Made by a program: the position numbers and the translations under genes | NCBI RefSeq assembly: GCF_007644105.1 | Contig: NZ_VFAC01000002.1 | Location: 124,001 to 188,000 of the forward strand | DNA from: Elioraea rosea | GTDB lineage: Bacteria; Pseudomonadota; Alphaproteobacteria; Acetobacterales; Acetobacteraceae | Length of the DNA stretch: 64,000 nt | Direction of reading: 5' to 3' | Notes under the pieces: model-generated | Told to the model about the DNA's origin: nothing | The model's database searches: none | What the model saw: the letters and a program-made list of their open reading frames with translations, nothing else | Shown: piece after piece, positions 46,043 through 54,322 of the stretch | How the letters are laid out: every line of letters begins with the position of its first letter | Position numbering within the stretch: position 1 is the first letter of the stretch

Positions 46043-48217
46043 TCAGGCCAGCCCCGTCCATCGTGCGGCGAAGGCCCACATGTCGGTGATCTCCCCGATC
46101 AACTGAGGGATCGGCTTGCCGGTGCCGTGGCCGGCGCGCGTATCGATGCGCAGCAGACGAGGACGGTCGCCGAGATCGGCGGCCTGCAAGGCGGCGACGT
46201 ATTTGAAGCTGTGGGCGGGCACGACGCGGTCATCGGCGTCGGCGGTCGTGACGAGGATCGCGGGGTAGGCCGCGCCGGAACGGATGGTGTGGTAAGGCGA
46301 GTAGCCCAGCAGGTTACGGAAGTCCGCTTCATCGGCAGGATCGCCAAACTCACTGACCCACAGTCGACCGCCGGTGAACCGGTCGAAGCGCAGCATATCC
46401 ATCACGCCGACGCCGGGCAGCGCGACGGCGAAGAGGTCGGGCCGCTGGTTGACCGTGGCACCGACGATCAATCCGCCATTGGACGAGCCCTGGATCGCGA
46501 GACCATCCGGCGGGGCGATGCCTTCGGCCTTCAGGTATTCGCCCGCGGCGATGACATCGTCGAAGCTGTTCTGCTTGGCGAGCAGACGGCCGGCATCGTG
46601 CCACGCCTTGCCGTATTCCCCGCCGCCGCGGATGTTGGCGACCGCGACGACACCACCCCGCTCGACCCATGCCAGGAGCGCAGGCGAGTACATCGGGACG
46701 ACGCTGATCCCATATCCGCCGTAGACATGCAGCATGGTCGGCGCCGGGCCGGCGATGTCGGCACGGCGGACGAGGAACATCGGCACCCGTGTGCCGTCCT
46801 TCGAGGCGTAGAAGCGCTGCTCCACGACGATGCGCGGGTCGATCGTCACGTCAGCCTTCGCCCACGTCGTGCTGGCCTTGGCGGAAACGTCGTAGCGGTG
46901 GATCGTGGTCGGTGAATTGAAGCTGGTGAAGGTGAAGAACGCCTCGTTGTCGGAGAGGCGGCCGCGGAACCCGCCGGCGGTTCCGATGCCGGGCAGCGCC
47001 ACCGCACCGTCGGGTGTGCCGTCGAGCCGATACCGTCTCACTTCGGTTTGCGCGTCGACCAGGTAGGAGACGATGAGCCTGCCGCCGAGAAGGACCGCAT
47101 CGCTCAGCGTGGCGTCCTGCTCGGGGACGAGCTCCACGAATTCTGGATCGGCGGCAGCCAGATCAAAAGTGACGATCCTGCTGCGCGCAGCACCTTGCTG
47201 CGTGGCCAGGATGACACTCGTGCCGATGCACCCGATCACGGCCCAGAAGTGATCGAAGTTCGACACGAGCGTGCGCGACGGCCAGCCGGGGCGCGTGAGA
47301 TCGACGATCGTAGGTGTGCTTCCGCCCGACCCGGGGGACGAGAAGATCGCGGCGTGGCGGCCATCGTCGGTCACTGTCGTGATGATGTGCACGAGATGCG
47401 GCTGGTCGGGCGTCGCATGGAGGACGCGGTCGTGGGCCTGCGCCGTTCCGAGCGCATGGAAATGCACAGCATGGCCACCCACCGGCGCCGCCGACGGCGT
47501 GTTGTCGGCGGGCGCAGGAAAGCCCGAATAGAAGAATCCGGAGCCGTCCTTGGCCCAGGCGATGGTCGTGAACCGCGCCCAGCGAATCTCGTCCTCAAGA
47601 AATACGCCGCTCGCGACGTCGAGGATGCGGATCGTCCGCCAGTCGCTGCCGGACTCCTGCACCCCAAAAGCGACGAGCCTGCCGTCCTCGGAGGGTGACC
47701 ATTCCGCGAGTGCGGTCGTGCCGTCGCTCGACCACGCATTCGGGTCGATCAGCACACGATCAGGCCCGTCCACTCCCTCACGCATGATGAGCACGGCTTG
47801 GTTGTGGAGCCCGCCGTTGCGCGTGAAGAAGTAGCGGCCGCCCCGCTGCAGCGGCGCGGTGAGCCGCTCGTGATCGAACAGCGTGGTCAGCCGCGCGTGG
47901 AACGCATCGCGCATAGGCAACGTTGCGAGATAGGCACGGGTGGTGCGGTCCTGCGCGGCCATCCAGGCGGCGACCTCGCGATCACTGCGCGCGTCGTTCT
48001 CGAGCCAGCGGTAGGGGTCGGCGATCCGGTAGCCGAAACGCTCGTCCACGACATCGCTGCGCCGCGTTTCCGGGTAGCTGATCGCCGGCATGGCGGCCTC
48101 CGTTGCCTGGCCTTGGGCCAGACGGATGGGAAACAGACGTGACAGCGCGGTGACGAGAGCGGTGCCGAGCATGCCGGCGAGCAAGGCACGGCGGCGCGAT
48201 GCGGGCAGGTCTCGCAT
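46043..48217 (-). CDS. prolyl oligopeptidase family serine peptidase (S9A), exported
   Basis: A 724-residue S9 peptidase with a Tat-like leader (SRRRALLAG). After the leader comes ISYPETRRSDVVDERFG...DPYRWLE, the usual prolyl oligopeptidase start, then a beta-propeller and the C-terminal hydrolase domain. The catalytic triad is visible: Ser in GSSNGG, Asp in DADDRVVP and His in RAGHGTGK. It cleaves short proline-containing peptides, probably in the periplasm. ATG 48217 is used, two bases after the ridA stop, so the two are cotranscribed. First gene to the right of the tRNA remnant. Confidence 0.93.
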   Translation of the reverse strand: MRDLPASRRRALLAGMLGTALVTALSRLFPIRLAQGQATEAAMPAISYPETRRSDVVDERFGYRIADPYRWLENDARSDREVAAWMAAQDRTTRAYLATLPMRDAFHARLTTLFDHERLTAPLQRGGRYFFTRNGGLHNQAVLIMREGVDGPDRVLIDPNAWSSDGTTALAEWSPSEDGRLVAFGVQESGSDWRTIRILDVASGVFLEDEIRWARFTTIAWAKDGSGFFYSGFPAPADNTPSAAPVGGHAVHFHALGTAQAHDRVLHATPDQPHLVHIITTVTDDGRHAAIFSSPGSGGSTPTIVDLTRPGWPSRTLVSNFDHFWAVIGCIGTSVILATQQGAARSRIVTFDLAAADPEFVELVPEQDATLSDAVLLGGRLIVSYLVDAQTEVRRYRLDGTPDGAVALPGIGTAGGFRGRLSDNEAFFTFTSFNSPTTIHRYDVSAKASTTWAKADVTIDPRIVVEQRFYASKDGTRVPMFLVRRADIAGPAPTMLHVYGGYGISVVPMYSPALLAWVERGGVVAVANIRGGGEYGKAWHDAGRLLAKQNSFDDVIAAGEYLKAEGIAPPDGLAIQGSSNGGLIVGATVNQRPDLFAVALPGVGVMDMLRFDRFTGGRLWVSEFGDPADEADFRNLLGYSPYHTIRSGAAYPAILVTTADADDRVVPAHSFKYVAALQAADLGDRPRLLRIDTRAGHGTGKPIPQLIGEITDMWAFAARWTGLA

Positions 48218-48219
48218 TG

Positions 48220-48618
48220 TCAGGGACTGACCGGACTGCGCGCGATCACCTTGATCTCGAAGTCGAACCCGGCGAGCCACGTGACGCCGATCGCGGTCCA
48301 GGTCGGATGCGGCGGGTTGGGGAAGTGCTGGTTCTTGACCTTCATGAAGGTCTCGAACTGCACCTGCGGGTCGGTGTGGAAGCTGGTCACATCGAGGATG
48401 TCATCGAAGCCGCAGCCGGCCGATCCGAGCGTCGCCCGGAGGTTCTCGAAGGCGCGCTGCACCTGGCGCTCGAAAGCGGGCTCTGGGCTGCCATCGTCGC
48501 GGCTGCCGACCTGGCCGGAGACGAACAGCAGGTCGCCGGATCGGACTGCGGCGGAATAGCCATGCTTCTCGTACAGGGCGTGGCGGTTGGGTGGAAAGAA
48601 GGCTTCGCGTTGGGTCAT
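48220..48618 (-). CDS. RidA family protein
   Basis: A 132-residue member of the RidA/YjgF/UK114 family, which deaminates reactive enamine/imine intermediates or acts on related compounds. LLFVSGQVGSRDDGS and AFENLRATLGSAG are typical, as is the length. The conserved Arg of true RidA enzymes (usually before the end) is not obvious, so it belongs to one of the other subfamilies. AAGGAG lies eight bases before ATG 48618. Its first seven codons (MTQREAF) are repeated upstream of the next hydrolase gene. Confidence 0.88.
   Translation of the reverse strand: MTQREAFFPPNRHALYEKHGYSAAVRSGDLLFVSGQVGSRDDGSPEPAFERQVQRAFENLRATLGSAGCGFDDILDVTSFHTDPQVQFETFMKVKNQHFPNPPHPTWTAIGVTWLAGFDFEIKVIARSPVSP
48598..48618 (-). 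repeat. 21-bp direct repeat, copy 1 (start of ridA)
   Basis: The 21 bases coding MTQREAF at the ridA start are found again, identical and on the same strand, at 49707-49727. Sequences on both sides differ. Confidence 0.9.
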
Positions 48619-48704
48619 TGGCTCACTCCTTCGATTGCGGTGGACAAGGGTGCTGTCGTGGCGGCGCGTCACGCGGCCGCCGCTGCCGTCGGCCGCACTC
48701 CCGC

Positions 48705-49541
48705 TCAGCTCTTTACAAAGGCGAGCAGGTCACGGTTCAGCACACCGGCGTTGACCGTGAGCATGCCGTGGGAGAAGCCCGGATAGGTCTTCAGCGTGCC
48801 GCTCTTCAGCAGCCGGACCGCGATCCTGGCCGAGCTGTCGATCGGCACGACCTGGTCGTCCTCGCCGTGCATCACCAATGTCGGCACGGTGATCGCCTTC
48901 AGGTCCTCGGTCTGGTCGGTCTCCGAGAATGCCTTGATGCCCTCGTAATGGGCCTTGGCGCTGCCGCTCATGCCCTGCCGCCACCAGTTCTGGATTACGC
49001 CTTCATGCGCGGTCGCACCCGGGCGGTTGAAGCCGTAGAACGGCCCCGCCGGCACATCGCGGAAGAACTGCGCACGATTGGCCGCCAGCGCATGGCGGAA
49101 GCCATCGAACACCTCCATCGGCAGGCCGCCCGGATAGGCATCGGTGCGGAGCATGATCGGCGGGATGGCTGCCACCAGCACGGCCTTGGCGACGCGGCCG
49201 GCCGGCTGGCCGTGCTTCGCGACGTACCGCACCACTTCGCCGCCGCCCGTGGAATGCCCGATATGGACGGCGTTGCGGAGGTTGAGGTGCTCGGCCACTG
49301 CGAACGCATCCGCCGCGTAATGATCCATGTCGTGGCCGTCCGACACCTGGGCCGAGCGGCCATGGCCACGCCGGTCATGCGCGACGACGCGATAGCCGTG
49401 CTGCAGGAAGAACAGCAACTGCGCGTCCCAGTCGTCAGACGAGAGCGGCCAGCCGTGATGGAACACGATGGGCTGGGCGTCGCGCGGGCCCCAGTCCTTG
49501 TAGTAGATCTCGACGCCGTCGTTTGTCGTCACGGTTGGCAT
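48705..49541 (-). CDS. alpha/beta hydrolase, non-haem chloroperoxidase/esterase type
   Basis: A 278-residue cytosolic alpha/beta hydrolase. The catalytic Ser is in GHSTGG, Asp in GEDDQVVP and His in GFSHGM; PIVFHHGWPLSSDDWD and YRVVAHDRRGHGRS are standard for the chloroperoxidase/arylesterase group. ATG 49541 (PTVTTNDGVEIYYKDWG) gives the family's usual length and has AAGGA upstream. In frame before it lies a Tat-type leader that once extended the protein but is cut off from its start by a TAG (separate entry). Physiologically probably an esterase or lactonase. Confidence 0.9.
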   Translation of the reverse strand: MPTVTTNDGVEIYYKDWGPRDAQPIVFHHGWPLSSDDWDAQLLFFLQHGYRVVAHDRRGHGRSAQVSDGHDMDHYAADAFAVAEHLNLRNAVHIGHSTGGGEVVRYVAKHGQPAGRVAKAVLVAAIPPIMLRTDAYPGGLPMEVFDGFRHALAANRAQFFRDVPAGPFYGFNRPGATAHEGVIQNWWRQGMSGSAKAHYEGIKAFSETDQTEDLKAITVPTLVMHGEDDQVVPIDSSARIAVRLLKSGTLKTYPGFSHGMLTVNAGVLNRDLLAFVKS

Positions 49542-49664
49542 GGTGGCTCGTCCTTCTGTGGAGGTGGTGCTCTGTGCTCCTGCCGCGCGCGGCAGGCCGG
49601 CGAGAGCGACCATCGCGGCCGCTCCCAGTTCGATGATCTCGCGCCGTGTCGGCGCCTAGCTCAT
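49542..49664 (-). pseudogene. disabled Tat leader of the alpha/beta hydrolase
   Basis: In frame with the hydrolase, ATG 49664 is followed by AGC and a TAG at 49658-49656, then PTRREIIELGAAAMVALAG...RAAGAQ, a complete Tat-type signal peptide. The stop at codon 3 means the leader is probably not made from this start, so the hydrolase would stay in the cytosol. A start at ATG 49613, inside the leader, would lack the twin arginines. Confidence 0.7.
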
Positions 49665-49727
49665 GGCGGAGGCCTCGTGTCCTGCCGACAACGCGCCTCT
49701 CCACATGAAGGCTTCGCGTTGGGTCAT
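49656..49727 (-). pseudogene. ridA start stub fused to the hydrolase leader
   Basis: A 23-codon frame that begins with the ridA start (MTQREAF, 49727-49707) and then continues MWRGALSAGHEASAMS to the TAG at 49656. GGAG lies upstream. It appears to be a relic of a recombination that placed a copy of the ridA start next to the hydrolase leader. It is not expected to be functional. Confidence 0.6.
49707..49727 (-). repeat. 21-bp direct repeat, copy 2
   Basis: Identical to 48598-48618 (start of ridA). The copies lie 1109 bases apart and flank the whole alpha/beta hydrolase gene, so recombination between them would delete it. Confidence 0.9.
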
Positions 49728-49842
49728 GAGAATTGCTCCATGATCGTTGGTGGGCGATGCGCGCTGGAAAGGTCACGCCTCTCTCGCAGCGATCACGCTC
49801 GCCGCAGGTGTCGCCTTCTGGCTCGATCAGTGGGCTCGGAGC

Positions 49843-51309
49843 CTACGTCTCGCGATCATCGAGCCAGGAACCATGGACCCCGGCGGGAACCCATGCCGGC
49901 ATCTCGATCGCGGCGATCGGTCCCGCTGCTACCCGCGTGGCATCGAGGATCCAGAGTTCGGCCTGTCGTGTCCGCAGATCGGTGATGTAGGTGAGGAGCC
50001 AGCCATGATCCTCGCCCTGGCCAGTCGGGTCGGCCGCGAAGCACGGTTCGCCGGCATAGACACCCATCGGCAACGAGAGGTGCTGGCGCTCGCCAGTCGA
50101 AAGGTCGTACTTGGCGATACCGCAGGTCTCCGTCCCACCCCCCGGGAACGAGCAGGCGTATGAGTAGCGGCTCTCACGCCCCGTATAGGCGAGGTTCATC
50201 GTAGGGAACTCGGTGACGAGGTCGTCCATGATCTCATTGCGGGCCGTGCGCTGCGCCGGATCGATCGTCCAGCGCGAGCGGTAGCAACCGCCGACCGGCA
50301 TCGCGTCATGCGGCGCAGACCCATTGATGAAGTCGCTGGCCGACCTCCACGAAGGCTCGTGCATGAACGGGCCCTCAATGACGATCCGCCCGCTCCCATC
50401 CTCCCAGGAATTGGCGAGGTGGATGGAGACGTGCGGATCGACGGCGATCCAGACCGGCGGTTCACCGCCGGAACGATCACGCTTCATGACGCCGACGCGC
50501 CCGCGATAGCCGCGGTCGAAATCATAGGGGAAGGCGAGACCGTTCTGGAGATTGAGGACGAGCGAGCCGTCAAACCAGATGACGTGGTTTTTCGTGATCG
50601 CGAAGTCGTGGATCACAGACGGACCAGGTCCCTCGATGATCTCGGACGTCACGAGCCGACCCGCCTTATCCGCGACGTGATAAGTGAGATGGGGAGGCAG
50701 CGGCGAATTGCCGATGAAGATCATCTCACCGGTCGCGGGACAGATCTTCGGGTGTGCCGTCATCATCGTCTTGAGCGCACCGTCGAAATCGTACGCGCCG
50801 ACGGTCTCGAGCTCGGGCGTTATTTCGAAGGGCAGGTTCACCTCCTGCAGAGCGAGGATGCGGCCCGCATGGCGCACGATGCTGGTCGCCGCAGCACTGG
50901 CGTGGAGGTCCATCGTCCCGTCCTCGCGGAAGAGCTTGGCGCCATCCAGCGCTGGTGTGCGCATCCACCTGTTCCGGTACCATTCGACGCGGCCGCCGGA
51001 GAGACGGATGCCGTGCACCATGCCCGAACCGTAGAACCAGGCGCCCGGGTTGATCCCGTCCTTTGGGTTGTGACCATTGCGGAAGTAGCTGCCCGACAGG
51101 GCCGACGGGATCACGCCACGAACAGGAAGCGTGAAGGAAGTCGTCTCGTCCATGACCGGCTTGAAATGGCCGGTCATGAAGGCGGGCAGCCTGTCGCCGT
51201 CCGCGTGCCGGCCCGCGGCCAGCGCTTCGAAGGTGAGGATGGAAGAAGCTACGGTGGTTGCTGCAAGGCTGCTTGCTATGCGCAGGACGTCGCGGCGGGT
51301 GGCGTTCAT
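49843..51309 (-). CDS. carotenoid oxygenase family protein, exported
   Basis: A 488-residue beta-propeller dioxygenase of the RPE65/CCD/lignostilbene family. The four iron-binding histidines are suggested by AHPKICP, VIHDFAI, SIHLANSW and GVHGSW. It has a Tat leader (TRRDVLRIAS), so the folded iron enzyme would be exported. It splits a conjugated double bond of a carotenoid, stilbene or related phenolic. ATG 51309 overlaps the stop of the small membrane gene (TGATG). No carotenoid biosynthesis gene is near. Confidence 0.92.
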   Translation of the reverse strand: MNATRRDVLRIASSLAATTVASSILTFEALAAGRHADGDRLPAFMTGHFKPVMDETTSFTLPVRGVIPSALSGSYFRNGHNPKDGINPGAWFYGSGMVHGIRLSGGRVEWYRNRWMRTPALDGAKLFREDGTMDLHASAAATSIVRHAGRILALQEVNLPFEITPELETVGAYDFDGALKTMMTAHPKICPATGEMIFIGNSPLPPHLTYHVADKAGRLVTSEIIEGPGPSVIHDFAITKNHVIWFDGSLVLNLQNGLAFPYDFDRGYRGRVGVMKRDRSGGEPPVWIAVDPHVSIHLANSWEDGSGRIVIEGPFMHEPSWRSASDFINGSAPHDAMPVGGCYRSRWTIDPAQRTARNEIMDDLVTEFPTMNLAYTGRESRYSYACSFPGGGTETCGIAKYDLSTGERQHLSLPMGVYAGEPCFAADPTGQGEDHGWLLTYITDLRTRQAELWILDATRVAAGPIAAIEMPAWVPAGVHGSWLDDRET

Positions 51310-51725
51310 CAGTTCGATCCCTTCGTCGCCTGGACGTGAGCCCGGCGGCGCTCGATCTTTGCGAGAAGAACGAGACTCGCGACGAGCACGAGCGCACCGT
51401 TGACGGGATGATAGGCAAGGAGCGGTGAGCCATCCCCGCCGGCCAGCACGAACTGCACGAGGGTGATGACGGCGAGGAGTCCTGCCCACCAGCCGAAGCC
51501 GCGCAGGCAACCCACGGAAAGCGCGCCGAGAAGCAGCACCAGCACAGGGAGTGCGAGAAGCGAGCCGAGGATGGCATGCGTTGAAAAATCGCTTCCTCCG
51601 AACAGCGCTTGTCCCGCCAGGAGGAACTGACCGAGGACCCCGGCCGGCACGAGCCATCCGCTTGCGGTGAACCAGAACGGCGTGCCGCGCTCGAGGTCCC
51701 GGAGGGTGTCGTGGACCGGCTTCAT
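51309..51725 (-). CDS. four-helix membrane protein (DUF6220-like)
   Basis: A 138-residue integral membrane protein with four helices; FWFTASGWLVPAGVLGQFLLAGQALF at the N-terminus and YHPVNGALVLVASLVLL near the end resemble DUF6220-type proteins. It is coupled on both sides: its ATG overlaps the stop of the quinone-reductase-like gene (ATGA) and its stop overlaps the carotenoid oxygenase start. Function is not known. Confidence 0.7.
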   Translation of the reverse strand: MKPVHDTLRDLERGTPFWFTASGWLVPAGVLGQFLLAGQALFGGSDFSTHAILGSLLALPVLVLLLGALSVGCLRGFGWWAGLLAVITLVQFVLAGGDGSPLLAYHPVNGALVLVASLVLLAKIERRRAHVQATKGSN

Positions 51726-52287
51726 CGCGCGGCCCCTGCAACGATGGGCGACGTCGCGAAGCGGGAGAGCGCGTCGCGGTAGTCCCGCCCGGCATTCGCA
51801 AGGGCCACCGCGTCCAGGTCGGCGGTGCCGTACAGGAGAAACGTGTCCCGCCAGTCCATCGCAAAGCGGTTCACCGTGGCGCGAAGCGGCACGAGAAGCT
51901 CAGCAACCGTGAAGCGGTTGCGCCCTTCCCGCCGATAGGTGGCCTCGGCGGCGCCCATTGACGCTGCGATCATGACGGGCTTTCCGGAGAGACCGGCGCC
52001 CTCCGTATCCGGGCGGATGTAGCCCATCCGGGTGAGCACCTTGTCCTGCCAATCCTTCATCACCGCAGGGGTCGAGTACCACTGCATTGGGAACTGAAGG
52101 ACGATGCGCTCAGCACCGAGAAGCCGGGCTGCTTCGCGCTCGCCGTCGCGATCCATGTCGATGCCCTGCGGGTAGAGGGCCGTCATGTCGGCGATCTGGA
52201 CGTCGCGAGGCCTCTGGCCGCGCTCGCCAGCGCCGCATTGACGCGGGACCGAGACAGGTCAGGGTGTAAAAGAAGGATCAGGGTCAT
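51722..52287 (-). pseudogene. NAD(P)H-dependent flavin oxidoreductase (KefF/MdaB type), frameshifted
   Basis: A flavodoxin-fold quinone reductase read in two frames. The first, from ATG 52287, gives MTLILLLHPDLSRSRVNAAL; the second continues DVQIADMTALYPQGIDMD and has the flavin-site region FPMQWYSTPAVMKDWQDKVL. The frame changes near 52205, where one base is missing; the total of 566 bases is one short of a whole number of codons. The second frame starts at an internal ATG (52186) and lacks the first FMN loop. It heads the unit with the membrane protein and carotenoid oxygenase and is divergent from a LysR gene that probably controlled it. Confidence 0.82.
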
Positions 52288-52385
52288 CTGATGCAGTCCA
52301 CCTCTATCGAGCCTGTCGCAAAGGATCGGTTCGGGTCCGTCGGATACGGACAGGGCGGAAAATGACCCCGTGAGCGAAATCCTTC

Positions 52386-52395
52386 CAATCGATTG
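52386..52395. promoter_or_regulatory. palindrome CAATCGATTG, candidate LysR operator
   Basis: A perfect 10-bp palindrome in the AT-rich 132-bp spacer between the frameshifted oxidoreductase and the divergent LysR gene, 25 bases before the LysR start. LysR regulators bind dyad sites in such divergent spacers. Only the position and symmetry support it. Confidence 0.4.
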
Positions 52396-52419
52396 TTGAT
52401 CTGATCTATTATCCACCTT

Positions 52420-53307
52420 GTGAATTTACGCTCAGTCGATCTCAACCTCCTGGTCGTTCTCGACGCGCTTCTCGACGAAGGACATGTCGGCCGCGCCGGC
52501 GATCGCGTCGGGCTCTCGCAGCCGGCGACGTCCGCGGCGCTTCAGCGCTGCCGCCACCTTTTCCGGGATGATCTCTTGGAAAGACGTCATGGGACGATGC
52601 GGCTGACGCCGAAGGCAGAAAGTCTCCGCCAGCCCTTGAAGGCCCTGCTGGCCTCGGCAGCGGCGCTCATCGATCCCCCGAAGGTCCCGCTTGCCGAAAT
52701 CCAGGCGACGATACGCCTGACGATGGCAGACGCTCTCGCGCTTCTGCTGGTCGAGCCACTCCTTGCCGACCTCGCAGGTTCCGCTCCAGGCATCGATATC
52801 GTTCTGCAACCGTGGCGCGGAAACGAAGCGGCGAAGCATGCCCTGGCCGATGGCTCGACCGACCTTGCCGTCTCCGTTTCCCCCCCCGCCGACGACGAGT
52901 TGCGCCGCGAGCCATTGAGTGAGGAATCCTATGCCGTCGTCATGCGGGAGGGCCATCCGGCCGCGCGTCGCTTCACGCTCGAGCGCTGGCTCGCGTATCC
53001 GCACATCGTTGTCTCAGGGCGCGGCGAAGCGCGCACGCCGCTCGATACGGAGCTCGCAAAGCGCGGTCTCCGGCGACGCGTCAGGCTCGTCGTTCCGACA
53101 TTCGACATGGTGGCGCCACTGCTACGGTCCACCACAATGATCGCGATGCTGCCGAAGCGAGTGGCGGAGCGGGCGACAGGTCTCGCCGTTTTCGAGCCGC
53201 CAATTCCCGTGGCGGGTTTCACGCTCTCGCTCGTCTCGCACCGCCGCCGCGAGCACGACCAGGCTCTACGACACGTCGCGGACCGGCTGGCAGCATTGTT
53301 CCGGTAG
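52420..53307 (+). CDS. LysR-family transcriptional regulator (NodD/SyrM-like group)
   Basis: A 295-residue regulator. The helix-turn-helix lies at about residues 20-60 (HVGRAGDRVGLSQPATSAAL), followed by a substrate-binding domain. The start MNLRSVDLNLLVVLDALLDE is that of the group regulating quinone reductases and aromatic pathways. It starts with GTG 52420. Divergent from the frameshifted oxidoreductase gene, which is its likely target; a reactive quinone or aromatic compound may be the inducer. Confidence 0.9.
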   Translation: MNLRSVDLNLLVVLDALLDEGHVGRAGDRVGLSQPATSAALQRCRHLFRDDLLERRHGTMRLTPKAESLRQPLKALLASAAALIDPPKVPLAEIQATIRLTMADALALLLVEPLLADLAGSAPGIDIVLQPWRGNEAAKHALADGSTDLAVSVSPPADDELRREPLSEESYAVVMREGHPAARRFTLERWLAYPHIVVSGRGEARTPLDTELAKRGLRRRVRLVVPTFDMVAPLLRSTTMIAMLPKRVAERATGLAVFEPPIPVAGFTLSLVSHRRREHDQALRHVADRLAALFR

Positions 53308-53323
53308 GCGACCGCTTCCAGGA

Positions 53324-54223
53324 TCAGGGCGTCGTGCCGCGCCACCTGACATGCTCGATCAACGCGCGCAGCTTCGGCGCGAGGTTCCGCCGGTTCGGAA
53401 AGTACAGGAAGAAGCCGGGAAAGGGCGGGAAGAACATCTGCAGCAGCGGCACCAACTGACCGGACGAGACAAGGGGCCTGAACGTTTCCTCCATGCCGAA
53501 GGTGATGCCGCCACCGGCGCAGGCCGTGCGGATCATCAGCCCCATGTCGTTGGTGGTGATCTGCGGATCCACCGCCACGTCGAACTCCCGCCCGTCTTCG
53601 CCGAATTCCCAACGGTAGGGCGCGGTGTGCGGCGCCGCGCGCCAGCCGATGCAGCGATGCCGTACCAGCTCCGAGGGATGCGCGGGCACACCGAAGCGCG
53701 CGATGTAGGACGGCGCGGCGACGGCGGTCTGACGCTGCTCGCCCGACACCGGGATGGCGATCATGTCCTGCGCGATCACCTCGCCAAGTCGCACGCCTGC
53801 GTCATAGCCCTCGGCGACGATGTCGAATTCCTCGTCGGTGACCGTGACATCGATCTGGACGGCAGGATGGGCATCCACGAAACCCGCCAGCAGCGGCCCC
53901 GCGATGAAGCGCTCGGCAATGGAGGACACAGCAAGCCGCAGTAGCCCGCTCGGCGCGCTGTCGCGATCCGCCGTCGCATCCAGCGCCGCGCCGATCTCGC
54001 CGATGGCGGGCGCCATGCGCTGGTGCAGCTGCGCTCCCGCCTCCGTCAGGCTGACACTGCGCGTCGTGCGCTGCACGAGCGCGACGCCGAGCCGATCCTC
54101 GAGGCGACGGATTGCCTGGCTCACCGCCGATCGCGTGACACCCAGGTGCTCGGCAGCCGCGCGGAAGCTTCGCGCCTCCGCGACGGCGAGGAACACGGAG
54201 ACGCCGGTCAGGTCCACGGCCAT
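53324..54223 (-). CDS. LysR-family transcriptional regulator
   Basis: A 299-residue regulator with helix-turn-helix at about residues 18-60 (SFRAAAEHLGVTRSAVSQAI) and a substrate-binding domain to the end. It is unrelated to the preceding LysR beyond family level. It is divergent from the aldo/keto reductase gene (99-bp spacer) and probably controls it. It converges with the other LysR gene with 16 bases between the stops. Confidence 0.92.
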   Translation of the reverse strand: MAVDLTGVSVFLAVAEARSFRAAAEHLGVTRSAVSQAIRRLEDRLGVALVQRTTRSVSLTEAGAQLHQRMAPAIGEIGAALDATADRDSAPSGLLRLAVSSIAERFIAGPLLAGFVDAHPAVQIDVTVTDEEFDIVAEGYDAGVRLGEVIAQDMIAIPVSGEQRQTAVAAPSYIARFGVPAHPSELVRHRCIGWRAAPHTAPYRWEFGEDGREFDVAVDPQITTNDMGLMIRTACAGGGITFGMEETFRPLVSSGQLVPLLQMFFPPFPGFFLYFPNRRNLAPKLRALIEHVRWRGTTP

Positions 54224-54322
54224 TGGTTACTCCACCTTACCACCGTGGGCAGCATTGGGCGAGTTCTCCGCTGGTTCAACCCTCTCTAGATGTCGCGCCG
54301 TTGATCAGAGAGGAGCCACACG

